A DNA stretch of 64,000 nt, from assembly GCF_016907775.1 (NCBI RefSeq), contig NZ_JAFBCO010000001.1, positions 2,108,001-2,172,000 of the forward strand, given 5' to 3'. The notes beneath the pieces are model-generated. The model was not told where the DNA came from. It worked only from the letters and a program-made list of their open reading frames with translations, and made no database searches. Every line of letters begins with the position of its first letter. Position 1 is the stretch's first letter. The position numbers and the translations under genes are program-made. This DNA is from Pseudoglutamicibacter cumminsii. Lineage in GTDB: Bacteria > Actinomycetota > Actinomycetes > Actinomycetales > Micrococcaceae. Positions 16,459 to 26,468 of this stretch are shown in pieces.

Positions 16459-18000
16459 TCACCGCAAAAACTTCTCGAAGCCCTTAGGGAGCTTCAAATC
16501 CTCAGGCTTGAGTTCCTGATTCTTAGCGAACGAAGCCCCAGACTGCTTATGGCCTTGAACCTTCTCGCCACGCGCAGCAGCGGCCGCGCGTGCCGGGTTG
16601 CCGTACTTCTTACCGCGCTTCTTGTTCGCCGCCCCCTTGCGGCGTGCAGCACGACCACCAGGAATACCCGGCATCGCGCCCTGAGCGGCCATACGCTTCA
16701 TCATCTTCTGAGCCTGAGTGAAACGCTCAAGCAACTGGTTCACCTCAGACACCGAAACGCCCGAACCACGGGCGATACGTGCACGACGCGAACCGTTGAT
16801 GATCTTAGGAGCAGCGCGCTCATGCGGAGTCATCGAACGAACAATCGCCTCGACGCGATCCGCCTGCGAATCATCGAACTGCTCAAGCTGACGCTTATCG
16901 ATACCCATGTTCGGCATCAACGCCAGCATCTTCTTCATCGAGCCCATCTTCTTGATCTGCTGCATCTGAGCCAAGAAGTCATCGAGCGTGAAGTCCTCCT
17001 GATCGGCGAACTTCTTAGCCATGCGCTCGGCCTCAGCCTTATCCCACGTGCGCTCGGCCTGCTCGATCAGGGTCATGACGTCGCCCATATCCAGGATGCG
17101 CGAAGCCATACGGTCAGGGTGGAAAACCTCGAAGTCGCCGACGTTCTCACCCGTCGACGCGAACATGATCGGCTTACCCGTCACCGAAGCAACAGACAGT
17201 GCGGCGCCACCACGCGCATCGCCATCAAGCTTCGACAAAACGACACCGGTGAAGTCAACGCCCTCGTTGAACGCCTGTGCAGTAGCCACGGCGTCCTGAC
17301 CGATCATCGCATCGATCACAAACAGGACTTCGTTCGGCGAGATCGCGTCACGAATATTGCGGGCCTGCTGCATCAGCTCGGCATCAACACCAAGGCGACC
17401 CGCGGTATCGACGATCACCACATCGTGCTGCTTCTGACGAGCCTCAGAAACACCGTTACGCGCAACCACAACCGGGTCACCCGTAACCTCTTCGAACTCC
17501 GACTGCACACCAGGGTGCGGAGCGTAAACAGGAACACCCGCACGCTGACCAACAACCTGAAGCTGGGTCACCGCGTTCGGTCGCTGCAAGTCAGCGGCCA
17601 CAAGCAACGGAGTGTGCCCCTCAGACGCAAGCCACTTGGCCAACTTACCGGCCAACGTCGTCTTACCGGCACCCTGCAAACCAGCCAACATGATGATGGT
17701 CGGGCCGGTCTTCGCGAACTCAAGACGGCGAGTCTGGCCACCCAAAACCTCAACGAGCTGCTCGTTGACGATCTTCACGACCTGCTGGGCAGGGTTCAGC
17801 GCCTCAGAAACCTCAGCCGAAAGCGCGCGCTCCTTAACGTTGGCCGCGAACTCGCGCGCAACCGAGACGGCGACGTCCGCGTCCAGCAGTGCACGCCGGA
17901 TCTCACGGACGGTACCGTCAACATCGGCTTCCGAAAGACGGCCCTTACCCCGCAGATTCCGGAACGTCGAGGTGAGGCGCTCTGTTAGAGAATTGAACAC
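16459..18000 (-). CDS. ffh: Signal recognition particle protein Ffh
   Basis: SRP54 GTPase that binds 4.5S RNA and signal sequences of nascent membrane proteins. N domain to about residue 90; G domain with GLQGAGKTT, DTAGRLG and TKLDGDARGG; C-terminal Met-rich M domain with the RNA-binding SRRARIARGSG helix and a Met-rich MMKRMAAQG stretch. It has 513 aa. The start is GTG (VFNSLTERL) with AGGA about 5 bases before. It is followed after 4 bases by the two unknown membrane genes. Confidence 0.96.
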   Translation of the reverse strand: MFNSLTERLTSTFRNLRGKGRLSEADVDGTVREIRRALLDADVAVSVAREFAANVKERALSAEVSEALNPAQQVVKIVNEQLVEVLGGQTRRLEFAKTGPTIIMLAGLQGAGKTTLAGKLAKWLASEGHTPLLVAADLQRPNAVTQLQVVGQRAGVPVYAPHPGVQSEFEEVTGDPVVVARNGVSEARQKQHDVVIVDTAGRLGVDAELMQQARNIRDAISPNEVLFVIDAMIGQDAVATAQAFNEGVDFTGVVLSKLDGDARGGAALSVASVTGKPIMFASTGENVGDFEVFHPDRMASRILDMGDVMTLIEQAERTWDKAEAERMAKKFADQEDFTLDDFLAQMQQIKKMGSMKKMLALMPNMGIDKRQLEQFDDSQADRVEAIVRSMTPHERAAPKIINGSRRARIARGSGVSVSEVNQLLERFTQAQKMMKRMAAQGAMPGIPGGRAARRKGAANKKRGKKYGNPARAAAAARGEKVQGHKQSGASFAKNQELKPEDLKLPKGFEKFLR

Positions 18001-18124
18001 GTTGTCCTGCTCGCTTATCTGGTTGAACTTCTGTAGGTGAAGGCCTACACGTTTACATGTCGACCTACCATTTTATCCCGTTCGGGGCACAGCGTCTGCC
18101 TGAGCCCGCGACGGCGTGGTCATG

Positions 18125-19324
18125 TCAATCGAGAATCGCTTCCACAAACGCTTCCGGCTCGAACGGCGCCAAGTCGTCAGGACCCTCGCCCAGGCCTACC
18201 AGCTTGACCGGAACGCCCAGCTGACGCTGGATAGCAACAACGATGCCGCCCTTCGCTGTGCCGTCAAGCTTGGTCAGGACGATGCCGGTGACGTCTACGA
18301 CCTCAGAGAACACCTTGGCCTGGCTCAAACCGTTCTGACCCGTTGTCGCATCCAGAACCAGCAAAACCTCACGCACCTCCGCACGCTTGTTGATAACGCG
18401 CTTGATCTTGCCGAGCTCATCCATGAGGTTCGAGCGGTTCTGGAGGCGTCCCGCGGTATCCACCAATACCGTGTCGACCTCGGCCTCGATGCCCTTATCC
18501 ACCGCATCGAAAGCTACCGATGCGGGATCCGCGCCGTCCTTATCCGAACGCACCGTCGGCACACCCACGCGGGAACCCCAGGTCTGCAGCTGATCAGCGG
18601 CCGCGGCACGGAACGTGTCGGCAGCACCCAGCAGAACATCCTTGTCTTCCGCGACCAAAACGCGGGCGATCTTACCGATCGTCGTGGTCTTACCCACACC
18701 GTTGACGCCGACCACCAGAATGACCGACGGCTTGCCGTCCTTGCGCTCGGTATCAAGCGCGCGGTCCATCGTCGGGTCAACGATCTTCAAAAGCTCTTCA
18801 TGCAGAATCTGACGCACGCGTTCAGGAGAACGGGAACCTTCGATCTTGACGCGTTCACGCAAGCTAGCGATGAGCTCATCCGTCGCCTCAGTGCCGAGGT
18901 CCGCAGCCAAGAGAGTCATCTCGACCTCGTCCCACACGTCCTCGTCGATCTTGTCGGAGGACAGCAGGGCCAAGAGACCCTTACCAAAAACGTTGTTCGA
19001 GCGAACCAGACGCGCACGCAGACGCGCTAAACGACCCTGGGCAGGAGCTGGGGTGTCAAATGCTGGAGCCGGCTCGGCCGCTTCCCCAACAGGCGCATCT
19101 TCAACCGCTACGCCGGCACCCGGGGGCGAATGAGCCCGCGGACTATCAACATCGGCAGACCCCGATGGGCCCGAACCTGCCCCTCGAACCGGAGCATGAG
19201 AGGTCCTAGGCGCCTGCGGTACACGCGTCTTGCGGGAGCGCACCACCACAGCGATGACGATCGCCGCGATGAGCACCACAGCCGCGATGCCGATGATGAT
19301 CCACACAGTCTGTTCATTATTCAC
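18125..19324 (-). CDS. ftsY: SRP receptor FtsY
   Basis: GTPase receptor that docks SRP-ribosome complexes at the membrane. An N-terminal membrane helix (about residues 8-28, WIIIGIAAVVLIAAIVIAVV) is followed by a basic stretch and an acidic Pro/Ala linker, as in other actinobacterial FtsY proteins. The NG domain from about residue 100 has GVNGVGKTTT, DTAGRLQNR and TKLDGTAKGG. It has 399 aa. It lies between the OatA-like gene, 40 bases upstream, and ffh, about 124 bases downstream, so both SRP pathway GTPases are together. Confidence 0.96.
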   Translation of the reverse strand: MNNEQTVWIIIGIAAVVLIAAIVIAVVVRSRKTRVPQAPRTSHAPVRGAGSGPSGSADVDSPRAHSPPGAGVAVEDAPVGEAAEPAPAFDTPAPAQGRLARLRARLVRSNNVFGKGLLALLSSDKIDEDVWDEVEMTLLAADLGTEATDELIASLRERVKIEGSRSPERVRQILHEELLKIVDPTMDRALDTERKDGKPSVILVVGVNGVGKTTTIGKIARVLVAEDKDVLLGAADTFRAAAADQLQTWGSRVGVPTVRSDKDGADPASVAFDAVDKGIEAEVDTVLVDTAGRLQNRSNLMDELGKIKRVINKRAEVREVLLVLDATTGQNGLSQAKVFSEVVDVTGIVLTKLDGTAKGGIVVAIQRQLGVPVKLVGLGEGPDDLAPFEPEAFVEAILD

Positions 19325-19364
19325 AGCATTAGCTTCTCACAGACCGCGGACCGAATGCCTCAAG

Positions 19365-21416
19365 CTAAAAGGAGTTCAACGCCTTGGTGACCTCGTTGAC
19401 CCACATCTTGGCTGACTCAGGGCCAGGGTGAATACCGTCCGAAGCGATATCGGTAGCGTTGACGGCAACCTGATCCCAGTGCGCTACGCGCACCCTCTCT
19501 GGATTGTCCTTAGCGAACGCGGCGATGCTCTTACGCGCCTGCGGAATCCACTCGCGATCACCGTATGGCATCACCACAATGAGCTTGGTGTTCTTTCCCG
19601 CAATATTGAGAATCTCACCGAGCTGCGCCGGGGTGAACGTCGAGTTCGTACCCAAACCCAAAACAACATACTCGCCGAGTTTGCCCTGAGCCTTGAGCTT
19701 CCGAACCACATCCGGAGCATCCCAAATATGCATACCGACAGTCGCCTGCACCGGAGACTTCGGGTAGACCTGTCGGATCGCCGGCACCGATGCGAGCGTC
19801 ACCGAGTCACCGATGAACGTGACCTTCTGCGACGAAACAGCCGGCTTAAGCTTCTCACCCGAGCTCTGTTTGTCCTTATCGTCAGGCTTATCAGACTCTG
19901 CCGGTTTTTCGGATTCCCCAGGCTTGTCAGATTCTGCCGGCTTGTCCTTGTCGGCTGGCTTGTCCTTGTCGGCTGGCTTTTCTTGATCCTCATCAGAGCC
20001 CGGCTTCGGTTCCTCGTCAGCCGGCGCATCGTCCATGCCCGGCCCTTCAGGATCCAAAGCCTGCGCCTGCGCAGCCAGCGCTTCAAGACGTTTCTGCTGC
20101 TCCGTCTTAGCTGGGGCCGTAGCAACCGCAACCAAAGCAAGAATCACCAACACGGAGACGAAGCTAGCCCACAGCCACGCGGCCCTCCGCGAGACACGAG
20201 CCTTCAGGCCAGCAGCGTACGCACGGTACCCCCTCTTCAGAATCGGCTGCTCAACCCACCGGTAGGAAGCCGCAGACAACGCAAACGTCACAACAACAAC
20301 CAACGATGCGCGAGCAAGCAACAGCGGAAGCTCAACTTCGCCACCATTAGGGTCAGGCATCCACGAAGCCACCAGCACCACCATCGGCCAGTGCCACAGA
20401 TACATCGCATACGAGCGCTCAGCAGTCCACCGCAAACCAGACGCTACCAAGCCGCGCGGTTGCCAGTGAGCCTGCTTGCCCGTCGTACCCATCAGAACAG
20501 CGCCGGCCGCCGCGACCGAAAAGACGAACATGCCACCCAACTGGGTGATAGCGGTCTGCTCCTTCAGAACCACGACACCCACGGCCAACAGAGCCCACGA
20601 GCCCGCGGTCACAGCCACACGAAGTCCACCGCCCAGCTGAAGATCCCGCGGAACACACGCAACCACCGCACCGAGCAACAACCCGAAGCAGTGCGTCAGC
20701 GTGTTGAGGTACGCCTGGTCGAAATTCTGGGTCAGCGAGTACGTCACGGCCATCGAAATACCAGACAAGACCGCGACGATGACCGCCACAACCCCTACCA
20801 AACGATGAAGCGAAACACGCTTCGACGCAGTATGTACGCCGATGTAGGACAAACCGATAATGATGATCGGCCAGAAAAGGTAGAACTGCTCCTCGATCGC
20901 GAGCGACCACATGTGGTTCAGCAGCTGCGGCTGATCCTGATCAAAATACGAAACACCCGCGGCCAGCTGGACCCAGTTCGCCGTAGCCGTCAGAGCGCCA
21001 GCAACCTGCCGCCCCAAATGCAGACGCACGTCCGGGTGAGACATAAGCGTCAAAGGGAGGATCACGATCAACATCAAGACCGCCGCGGGCACCAAACGCC
21101 GCAAACGCCCCAGATAGAACTTGCCGAAGAACCCTTTCAAACGAGCACGCCAGGTGCCCGACTCGACGTGCAGGTGCGATGTGCGGCGCAACAAGCTCGA
21201 CGTAATCAGGTAACCCGACAAAACGAAGAACAAGTCCACGCCGAGGTAGCCTGCCGGAACCGAGGCAGGAGCCACGTGATAGGCGATAACCAAGAGCACA
21301 GCGAGGGCGCGCATAGCGTCCAGCACAAAATTGCGCTGATGGCCGCTAGCAGTGCGCCCCGGCGCCCCGAAACCGCGAGAAGGCTCACGGGGTTCAACGC
21401 TGATGACTTGGCTCAC
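19365..21416 (-). CDS. OatA-like acyltransferase 3 / SGNH O-acetyltransferase
   Basis: Predicted to move acetyl groups across the membrane and attach them to an extracellular glycan such as peptidoglycan. The N-terminal acyltransferase-3 domain (about residues 28-420) has around ten membrane helices and begins RNFVLDAMRALAVLLVIAYH. A low-complexity Lys/Asp/Pro linker (about 450-525) carries hexapeptide repeats. The C-terminal SGNH domain has Ser538 in FIGDS and Asp660/His663 in SDGIHP. It has 683 aa. The start is GTG with AAAGG 8 bases upstream; no nearby ATG is better. The acetylated target cannot be read from sequence. Confidence 0.9.
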   Translation of the reverse strand: MSQVISVEPREPSRGFGAPGRTASGHQRNFVLDAMRALAVLLVIAYHVAPASVPAGYLGVDLFFVLSGYLITSSLLRRTSHLHVESGTWRARLKGFFGKFYLGRLRRLVPAAVLMLIVILPLTLMSHPDVRLHLGRQVAGALTATANWVQLAAGVSYFDQDQPQLLNHMWSLAIEEQFYLFWPIIIIGLSYIGVHTASKRVSLHRLVGVVAVIVAVLSGISMAVTYSLTQNFDQAYLNTLTHCFGLLLGAVVACVPRDLQLGGGLRVAVTAGSWALLAVGVVVLKEQTAITQLGGMFVFSVAAAGAVLMGTTGKQAHWQPRGLVASGLRWTAERSYAMYLWHWPMVVLVASWMPDPNGGEVELPLLLARASLVVVVTFALSAASYRWVEQPILKRGYRAYAAGLKARVSRRAAWLWASFVSVLVILALVAVATAPAKTEQQKRLEALAAQAQALDPEGPGMDDAPADEEPKPGSDEDQEKPADKDKPADKDKPAESDKPGESEKPAESDKPDDKDKQSSGEKLKPAVSSQKVTFIGDSVTLASVPAIRQVYPKSPVQATVGMHIWDAPDVVRKLKAQGKLGEYVVLGLGTNSTFTPAQLGEILNIAGKNTKLIVVMPYGDREWIPQARKSIAAFAKDNPERVRVAHWDQVAVNATDIASDGIHPGPESAKMWVNEVTKALNSF
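19939..19974. repeat. Perfect 18-bp tandem duplication in the OatA-like linker
   Basis: GGCTTGTCCTTGTCGGCT occurs twice head to tail, coding for the repeated PADKDK units of the extracellular linker. Diverged copies of the same 18-base unit continue on both sides (about 19860-20000). Confidence 0.9.
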
Positions 21417-21589
21417 TTGACATACCTTTCGACGCTCAATAGGGGTCGACGCTCAACACGAGCTAATCCACGATACAAAGCACGCGATGCTTCCCACGCC
21501 ATTAACAGGCGTTGATACCGCATTGATACACAACTTTCAGGAATCGTTATGGTCCCGTTGCCGTAGGCATGATCTACGATCGAAACATC

Positions 21590-22840
21590 ATGGCCCGCAC
21601 CGTCACACCTCGATCTTCAACCCCCCAGCCGTCAACGCCGGTTCCCAACGAGATTAAAGTTCTTATTGCCGGCGCGCTTCTGATCGCGCTGGGTTTCGGT
21701 CTGATCGCCCCGATCCTGCCGCAATACGCCTCAAGCTTCGATGTCAACCACATGATGGCCGCGGCCATCGTCTCCGTGTTCGCTTTCACGCGCTTAGGTT
21801 TCGCGCCATTCGCGGGCGGGGTCTCTGAGAAGCTCGGCGAACCTGGCGCGTACGTGCTCGGTGTCTTGATCGTGGCGCTCTCAACCATCGCGTGTGGACT
21901 AGCACCCAACTACTGGACCTTGATCGTGGTGCGAGGTATCGGCGGCATCGGCTCAGTTACGTTCACGGTCGCGGCTTCGAGCTTTATTGCCCGCACCTCA
22001 CCGCCAGATATCCGCGGACGCATCGCTGGACTGTACGGTGGCGCTTTCCTCATCGGTAACGTGTGCGGACCACTCGTTGGCGGCCTGCTCGCCCCACTGG
22101 GCTACCGCGTGCCGTTCTTCATCTACGGCGGCTCACTCATCGCGGCGTCACTCGTCGTTTTCTACTTCCTCGTCAGCTCCCGCGGACGCCAAGGACAGCC
22201 ACGCGAGCGCCACAACCTGCCCCCGTACAGCCTCGCGGACGCCCTCGCCAACCCGAAGTACCGTGCCGCGTTGCTCTCCAACTTCGGTAACGGTTGGATG
22301 TCGTTCGGCGTGCGTGTAGCGATCGTTCCGCTCTTCGCTGCCCAAGTGCTCGGGCTCGATCCTCTCGCCGTTGGGCTTGTCATGACATGCTTCGCGGCAG
22401 GTAACGCGGCCGCCCTGACTTTCAGCGGCCGCTGGTCCGACCGCGTAGGGCGCCGCCGCCCCATCATCATCGGGCTGAGCCTAGCCGCTGTGTGTTCTGC
22501 AACCATCGGCCTCTCCCCTCATCTCGCGTTGCTTATTGTGCTGTCCCTACTCTCGGGTTTCGGAACCGGTATCTTCAACCCCGCGCAGCAAGCCGCGGTA
22601 GCCGACATCGTGGGGCCGGAACATCACGCAGGCCGCGTGATGTCGATGTTCCAGATGGCGGCCGACCTCCCGGCGATGATCGCTCCACTCATTGCAGGAT
22701 GGGTCGCAGATCACTTCGGATTCAGCTGGGCGTTCATGCTCTCAGGCGTCATTATGGGCATCGGGGTCATCGCATGGATCCTGGTGGTTCCACGGCAAAG
22801 CATCGACCACACCGAAGTCACACCACACAAGGCGCCCTAA
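21590..22840 (+). CDS. MFS transporter, DHA1-like drug/metabolite exporter
   Basis: Twelve predicted membrane helices with the cytoplasmic loop signature RWSDRVGRRRPI between helices 8 and 9 and an RGIGGIGS-type helix 4, placing it among the DHA1 drug:H+ antiporters; the substrate is unknown. 416 aa from the ATG at 21590; an in-frame ATG at 21569 is possible, and neither has a clear ribosome site, so a leaderless message is possible. It is the only + strand gene in a long minus-strand run, divergent from the OatA-like gene and convergent with smc. Confidence 0.88.
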   Translation: MARTVTPRSSTPQPSTPVPNEIKVLIAGALLIALGFGLIAPILPQYASSFDVNHMMAAAIVSVFAFTRLGFAPFAGGVSEKLGEPGAYVLGVLIVALSTIACGLAPNYWTLIVVRGIGGIGSVTFTVAASSFIARTSPPDIRGRIAGLYGGAFLIGNVCGPLVGGLLAPLGYRVPFFIYGGSLIAASLVVFYFLVSSRGRQGQPRERHNLPPYSLADALANPKYRAALLSNFGNGWMSFGVRVAIVPLFAAQVLGLDPLAVGLVMTCFAAGNAAALTFSGRWSDRVGRRRPIIIGLSLAAVCSATIGLSPHLALLIVLSLLSGFGTGIFNPAQQAAVADIVGPEHHAGRVMSMFQMAADLPAMIAPLIAGWVADHFGFSWAFMLSGVIMGIGVIAWILVVPRQSIDHTEVTPHKAP

Positions 22841-22864
22841 AGCTAAGCAAGGACTGGGCCGCGC

Positions 22865-25800
22865 CTACGCCTCGTCGGCGGAATCCATGCTGCCAGCGGC
22901 GATGCGCTGCGAAACCACGTGGCTCACGCCGTCTCCACGCATCGAAACGCCATAGAGCGCATCCGCGATGTCCATCGTGTGCTTCTGGTGCGTGATGATG
23001 ATCAGCTGCGAGGCCTCCTGGAGGTCTTTGAACACCTCGAGTAGCCGTAGCAAGTTCCGCTCATCAAGCGCCGCCTCGACCTCGTCCATGACATAGAACG
23101 GCGACGGGCGCGCCTTGAAAATAGCAATCAACATCGCAAGAGCGGTCAGCGATCGCTCGCCGCCGGACAACAGCGAAAGGCGCTTAACCTTCTTTCCTGC
23201 CGGCCGCGCTTCCACCTCGATGCCCGTCGTCAGCATGTCCGAAGGGTCCGTGAGCGTCAGTTTGCCCTCACCACCCGGGAACAAACGGCTGAAGATCGCG
23301 GTGAACTCTTTCGCGGTATCAGCGAACGCATCAGCGAAGACCGTCTGCACGTGCTGGTCAACCTCGTCGATGAGCTTCAACAGCTCGGCGCGGGTGTTCG
23401 TCAAGTCCTGGACTTGCCCCACCAAATACTGATGCCGCTCTTCAAGCGCCGCGAACTCTTCCAAAGCCAACGGATTGACCTTGCCCAGAGCCTGCAAGTC
23501 CCGTTCTGCCTGCTTCAAGCGCTTCAGCTGAACCTCACGGTCAAACGGTTCACCATCAACCGGGTTACCGTCCTCATCAACCTCTTGCCGCAGCTCGGCC
23601 CACGGGTCTGACGAGTCGGAGAAGTCCGAAGGCACCGGAAGATGCGGGCCAAAGTGCTCGACGAGGTGATCCGGGGTCATCGAAACCTCGGACAACGCCT
23701 TTTCTTCAAGCGCCTCAAACCGCGCCTGACGTTCAGCTTGATCAATCTCGGTCTTGTGCGATTCATCCCGCAATTCGGACAACCGATCCTGCGCCTTCGC
23801 AAGAGACCCGCGGGCTGTCTCAAGCTGAGCGTTACAGCGGCGCACGGCCTCCTCGGCTTCCTCGACACGCAACCGCGCGGCCTCAACTGAATGGGCCAAG
23901 AGCCCCTGCGCGGTCCGCACCCGCTGGGCCACCGTCTCAGCTTTCTTAGCTTGGGCCGCGCGCCGCGCCGCCCGGCGTTGCGCTTCCTCGCGTGCAGCCC
24001 GCTCAGCCCGCGCCGCACGGCGCTGCGAATGAGCTCGGTCCCGAAGCTTCCGCGCAAACTCCTCGGCCTCGCGCACCGCCAAGCGCGCCTGCGTCTCAGC
24101 CTCACGAGCCTGCGACGCCGCCTCAGCTAGTCGGTCACGCTCAGCCGTGGACGGCTCAGCTTCCTCTGGAACATCCTGCGCAACAGTCAAACGGTCATTC
24201 AGCTCTGCAAGCGCAACCCGAGCCTTCTCAACCGCGGCATCAGCAGCGACATACGCGTCCGCGTGCCGCTCAACATCCGCATCGGCCTGCGCCGCTAACG
24301 ACGTCAAGCGCTCAACACGCGAAGCCGCAGTGCGCGAAGCATCAGTCGCTTGGCGGGCCGCTTCCTGCGCCGTTGACAGCTCTGTTTGCGCCTTCTGCAC
24401 CACCGGCTGCGCCCTCTCGACCTCAGCCTCAGCCGATTCACACACCACTTCAGCCTCGCCAAGTTCAGCCCGCGCCGTTTCCAACGAACGCACCCGCGCC
24501 AACGCACCGGCACCATCGCCAGCGCCAATTACGACACCCGCACGCGACCACCGATGCCCCGCAACCGTGACCGCGATGCAACCGCACTCAGACACAACGC
24601 AGCGAGCTTCAGCATCCGTATCCACCAGGGCAACCGAACCCAACAGGGCCTGCACAAGCCGCTCATCCCCCGGCTTGGCACCCACGACGTCGGCGACGCT
24701 ACGAACACCCGAAGGCAGGGACACAGCACGATGCTCCCCCACGGTATGTAGCAACGTCACCGAACCCTCGGTGCCGGCGGCGGCGGCATCCGCGACCTGC
24801 TCGAGCGTCACAGCAGCCGCGGCAACCAAGCCCTCATCAGCGCCCTGCAACGCAGCCTTAACGGCTGCCTCAAAGCCCGGCTCAACCGTCAAGCGGTCGC
24901 TTAAAACATCCAGCAGAGCGTCCTCATGCCCTTCAAGCAACGCTCCCGCACCGGCCTGCGACTGCGTCGTCTCAGCCAAAACAGCAACCCGCGCCTCAAG
25001 ACCAGCCCTGCGTTGACGCGCCGTGTTCAACGCATTACGAGCCGACTGCAACGCGGCCTTAGCCTCACTCAGCGCCTTCTGCGCTTCAGGCACACGAGCC
25101 AAAGGCTCAACCGTGGCCTCGCGAGCTTCATCGGCTGCGGCCTGCGCCTCGTCCAGGTGGCCTTTGGCCTCGGCGCTACGAGCCTGCGCCGCATCACGCG
25201 CCTCAACCGCGCGCTCACGCTCACCCGCCGCAGACTCGAGCCGCTGACGAGCCGTACCGACCTGGCCAGCAAGCCGCGCCAAACCCTCACGACGGTCCGC
25301 AACCGCTCGAAGCAACGCGGTCAAACGATCATTCTCGGCCCGCTGCTTCGCCTCAGCTTCAGCCCGTTCCTCACCGGTAGCATCAAGCGCCTCCCGCGCG
25401 GAAACCACCGCCGCATCAGCCTCATCGGCCTCTGCATCAGTCGCTTGCGCCCGCTGCTCCAAAACATCCGGGTCTTCGCCCACATTCGAGCGCTCCAGCG
25501 GTTGCCCTAAAAGCCGCTGCCGTTCCTCAGCAACACGCAGAAGACCCGCATAACGCTCACTCAGCTGGGAAAGCTCATACCACGTCTCACGTGCCGAAGC
25601 CGCCGCTGGCACCGCCTTCGACGCACCAACCTCAGCCTCAGAAACCAACCGGCCAGCAGCATCCACAGACTCACGCGCCTGCTTCTGCGCCTCATCAAGA
25701 TCAGCCTTGCGAGCCGCCGCCGACTCGGCCTCGTTCATCAGAGCCACAACATCGTCGGCAAGCAAACGCGACTTCGCGTCCCGCAACCGCGCTTGCACGC

Positions 25801-26449
25801 TCCGAGCACGCCGCGCAGTATCAGCCTGCCGCCCCAAAGGCTTCAGCTGGCGAGCAATCTCCTTGACGAGGTCCTCAAGCCGGTTCAGATTCGCCTGCGT
25901 CGAATCAAGCTTCCGCAGAGTCTTCTCTTTACGGCGCCGATGCTTCAGAATGCCCGCGGCTTCCTCGATAAAACCGCGGCGCTCCTCCGCGCTCGCCCGC
26001 AGGATCTTATCGAGCTGCCCCTGCCCAACGATCACGTGCATCTCACGGCCCAAGCCGGAATCCGAGAGCAGCTCCTGAATATCGAGCAACCGCACCGGAG
26101 AACCGTTGATCGCATACTCAGACCCGCCCGAACGGAACAGCGTACGGGAGATCGTGACCTCGGTGTACTCGATCGGCAACGCGCCGTCCGAGTTGTCGAT
26201 CGTCAAGGTGACGTGCGCGCGCCCCAACGCTTGGCGGGAACTCGTGCCCGCGAAAATCACGTCTTCCATGCTTCCGCCACGCAACGTTTTAGCGCCCTGC
26301 TCACCCATGACCCACGCAAGCGCGTCCACGACGTTCGACTTACCGGACCCGTTCGGGCCCACCACGGCCGTGATACCGGGTTCAAAGTCGAAACTGGTCG
26401 CGGAAGCAAAAGACTTAAAGCCGCGGACCGTGAGGGATTTCAAATACAT
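22865..26449 (-). CDS. smc: Chromosome segregation protein SMC
   Basis: Condensin-like ATPase that compacts and separates chromosomes. Walker A GPNGSGKS (residues 31-38), two long coiled coils rich in Ala, Glu and Arg, a hinge around residues 500-640, the signature LLSGGERSL and Walker B FYVMDEVEAALDERN near the C-terminus. 1194 aa, normal. The ATG at 26449 (MYLKSLTVRGFKSFA) is the family start; a longer frame to 26689 runs into mutM and is rejected. It begins 19 bases after the mutM stop. Confidence 0.96.
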   Translation of the reverse strand: MYLKSLTVRGFKSFASATSFDFEPGITAVVGPNGSGKSNVVDALAWVMGEQGAKTLRGGSMEDVIFAGTSSRQALGRAHVTLTIDNSDGALPIEYTEVTISRTLFRSGGSEYAINGSPVRLLDIQELLSDSGLGREMHVIVGQGQLDKILRASAEERRGFIEEAAGILKHRRRKEKTLRKLDSTQANLNRLEDLVKEIARQLKPLGRQADTARRARSVQARLRDAKSRLLADDVVALMNEAESAAARKADLDEAQKQARESVDAAGRLVSEAEVGASKAVPAAASARETWYELSQLSERYAGLLRVAEERQRLLGQPLERSNVGEDPDVLEQRAQATDAEADEADAAVVSAREALDATGEERAEAEAKQRAENDRLTALLRAVADRREGLARLAGQVGTARQRLESAAGERERAVEARDAAQARSAEAKGHLDEAQAAADEAREATVEPLARVPEAQKALSEAKAALQSARNALNTARQRRAGLEARVAVLAETTQSQAGAGALLEGHEDALLDVLSDRLTVEPGFEAAVKAALQGADEGLVAAAAVTLEQVADAAAAGTEGSVTLLHTVGEHRAVSLPSGVRSVADVVGAKPGDERLVQALLGSVALVDTDAEARCVVSECGCIAVTVAGHRWSRAGVVIGAGDGAGALARVRSLETARAELGEAEVVCESAEAEVERAQPVVQKAQTELSTAQEAARQATDASRTAASRVERLTSLAAQADADVERHADAYVAADAAVEKARVALAELNDRLTVAQDVPEEAEPSTAERDRLAEAASQAREAETQARLAVREAEEFARKLRDRAHSQRRAARAERAAREEAQRRAARRAAQAKKAETVAQRVRTAQGLLAHSVEAARLRVEEAEEAVRRCNAQLETARGSLAKAQDRLSELRDESHKTEIDQAERQARFEALEEKALSEVSMTPDHLVEHFGPHLPVPSDFSDSSDPWAELRQEVDEDGNPVDGEPFDREVQLKRLKQAERDLQALGKVNPLALEEFAALEERHQYLVGQVQDLTNTRAELLKLIDEVDQHVQTVFADAFADTAKEFTAIFSRLFPGGEGKLTLTDPSDMLTTGIEVEARPAGKKVKRLSLLSGGERSLTALAMLIAIFKARPSPFYVMDEVEAALDERNLLRLLEVFKDLQEASQLIIITHQKHTMDIADALYGVSMRGDGVSHVVSQRIAAGSMDSADEA

Positions 26450-26468
26450 GGTGTTCTCTATTATGTCC

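Noticed and set aside
16306-17988. 560-aa open frame on the + strand opposite ffh
   Set aside because: Arg/His/Thr-rich translation typical of the complement of a high-GC gene; the opposite strand encodes an unmistakable Ffh with all motifs.
19428-21515. 695-aa open frame on the + strand opposite the OatA-like gene
   Set aside because: Extremely Arg/His/Gln-rich with no domain; the minus strand has a complete acyltransferase plus SGNH protein.
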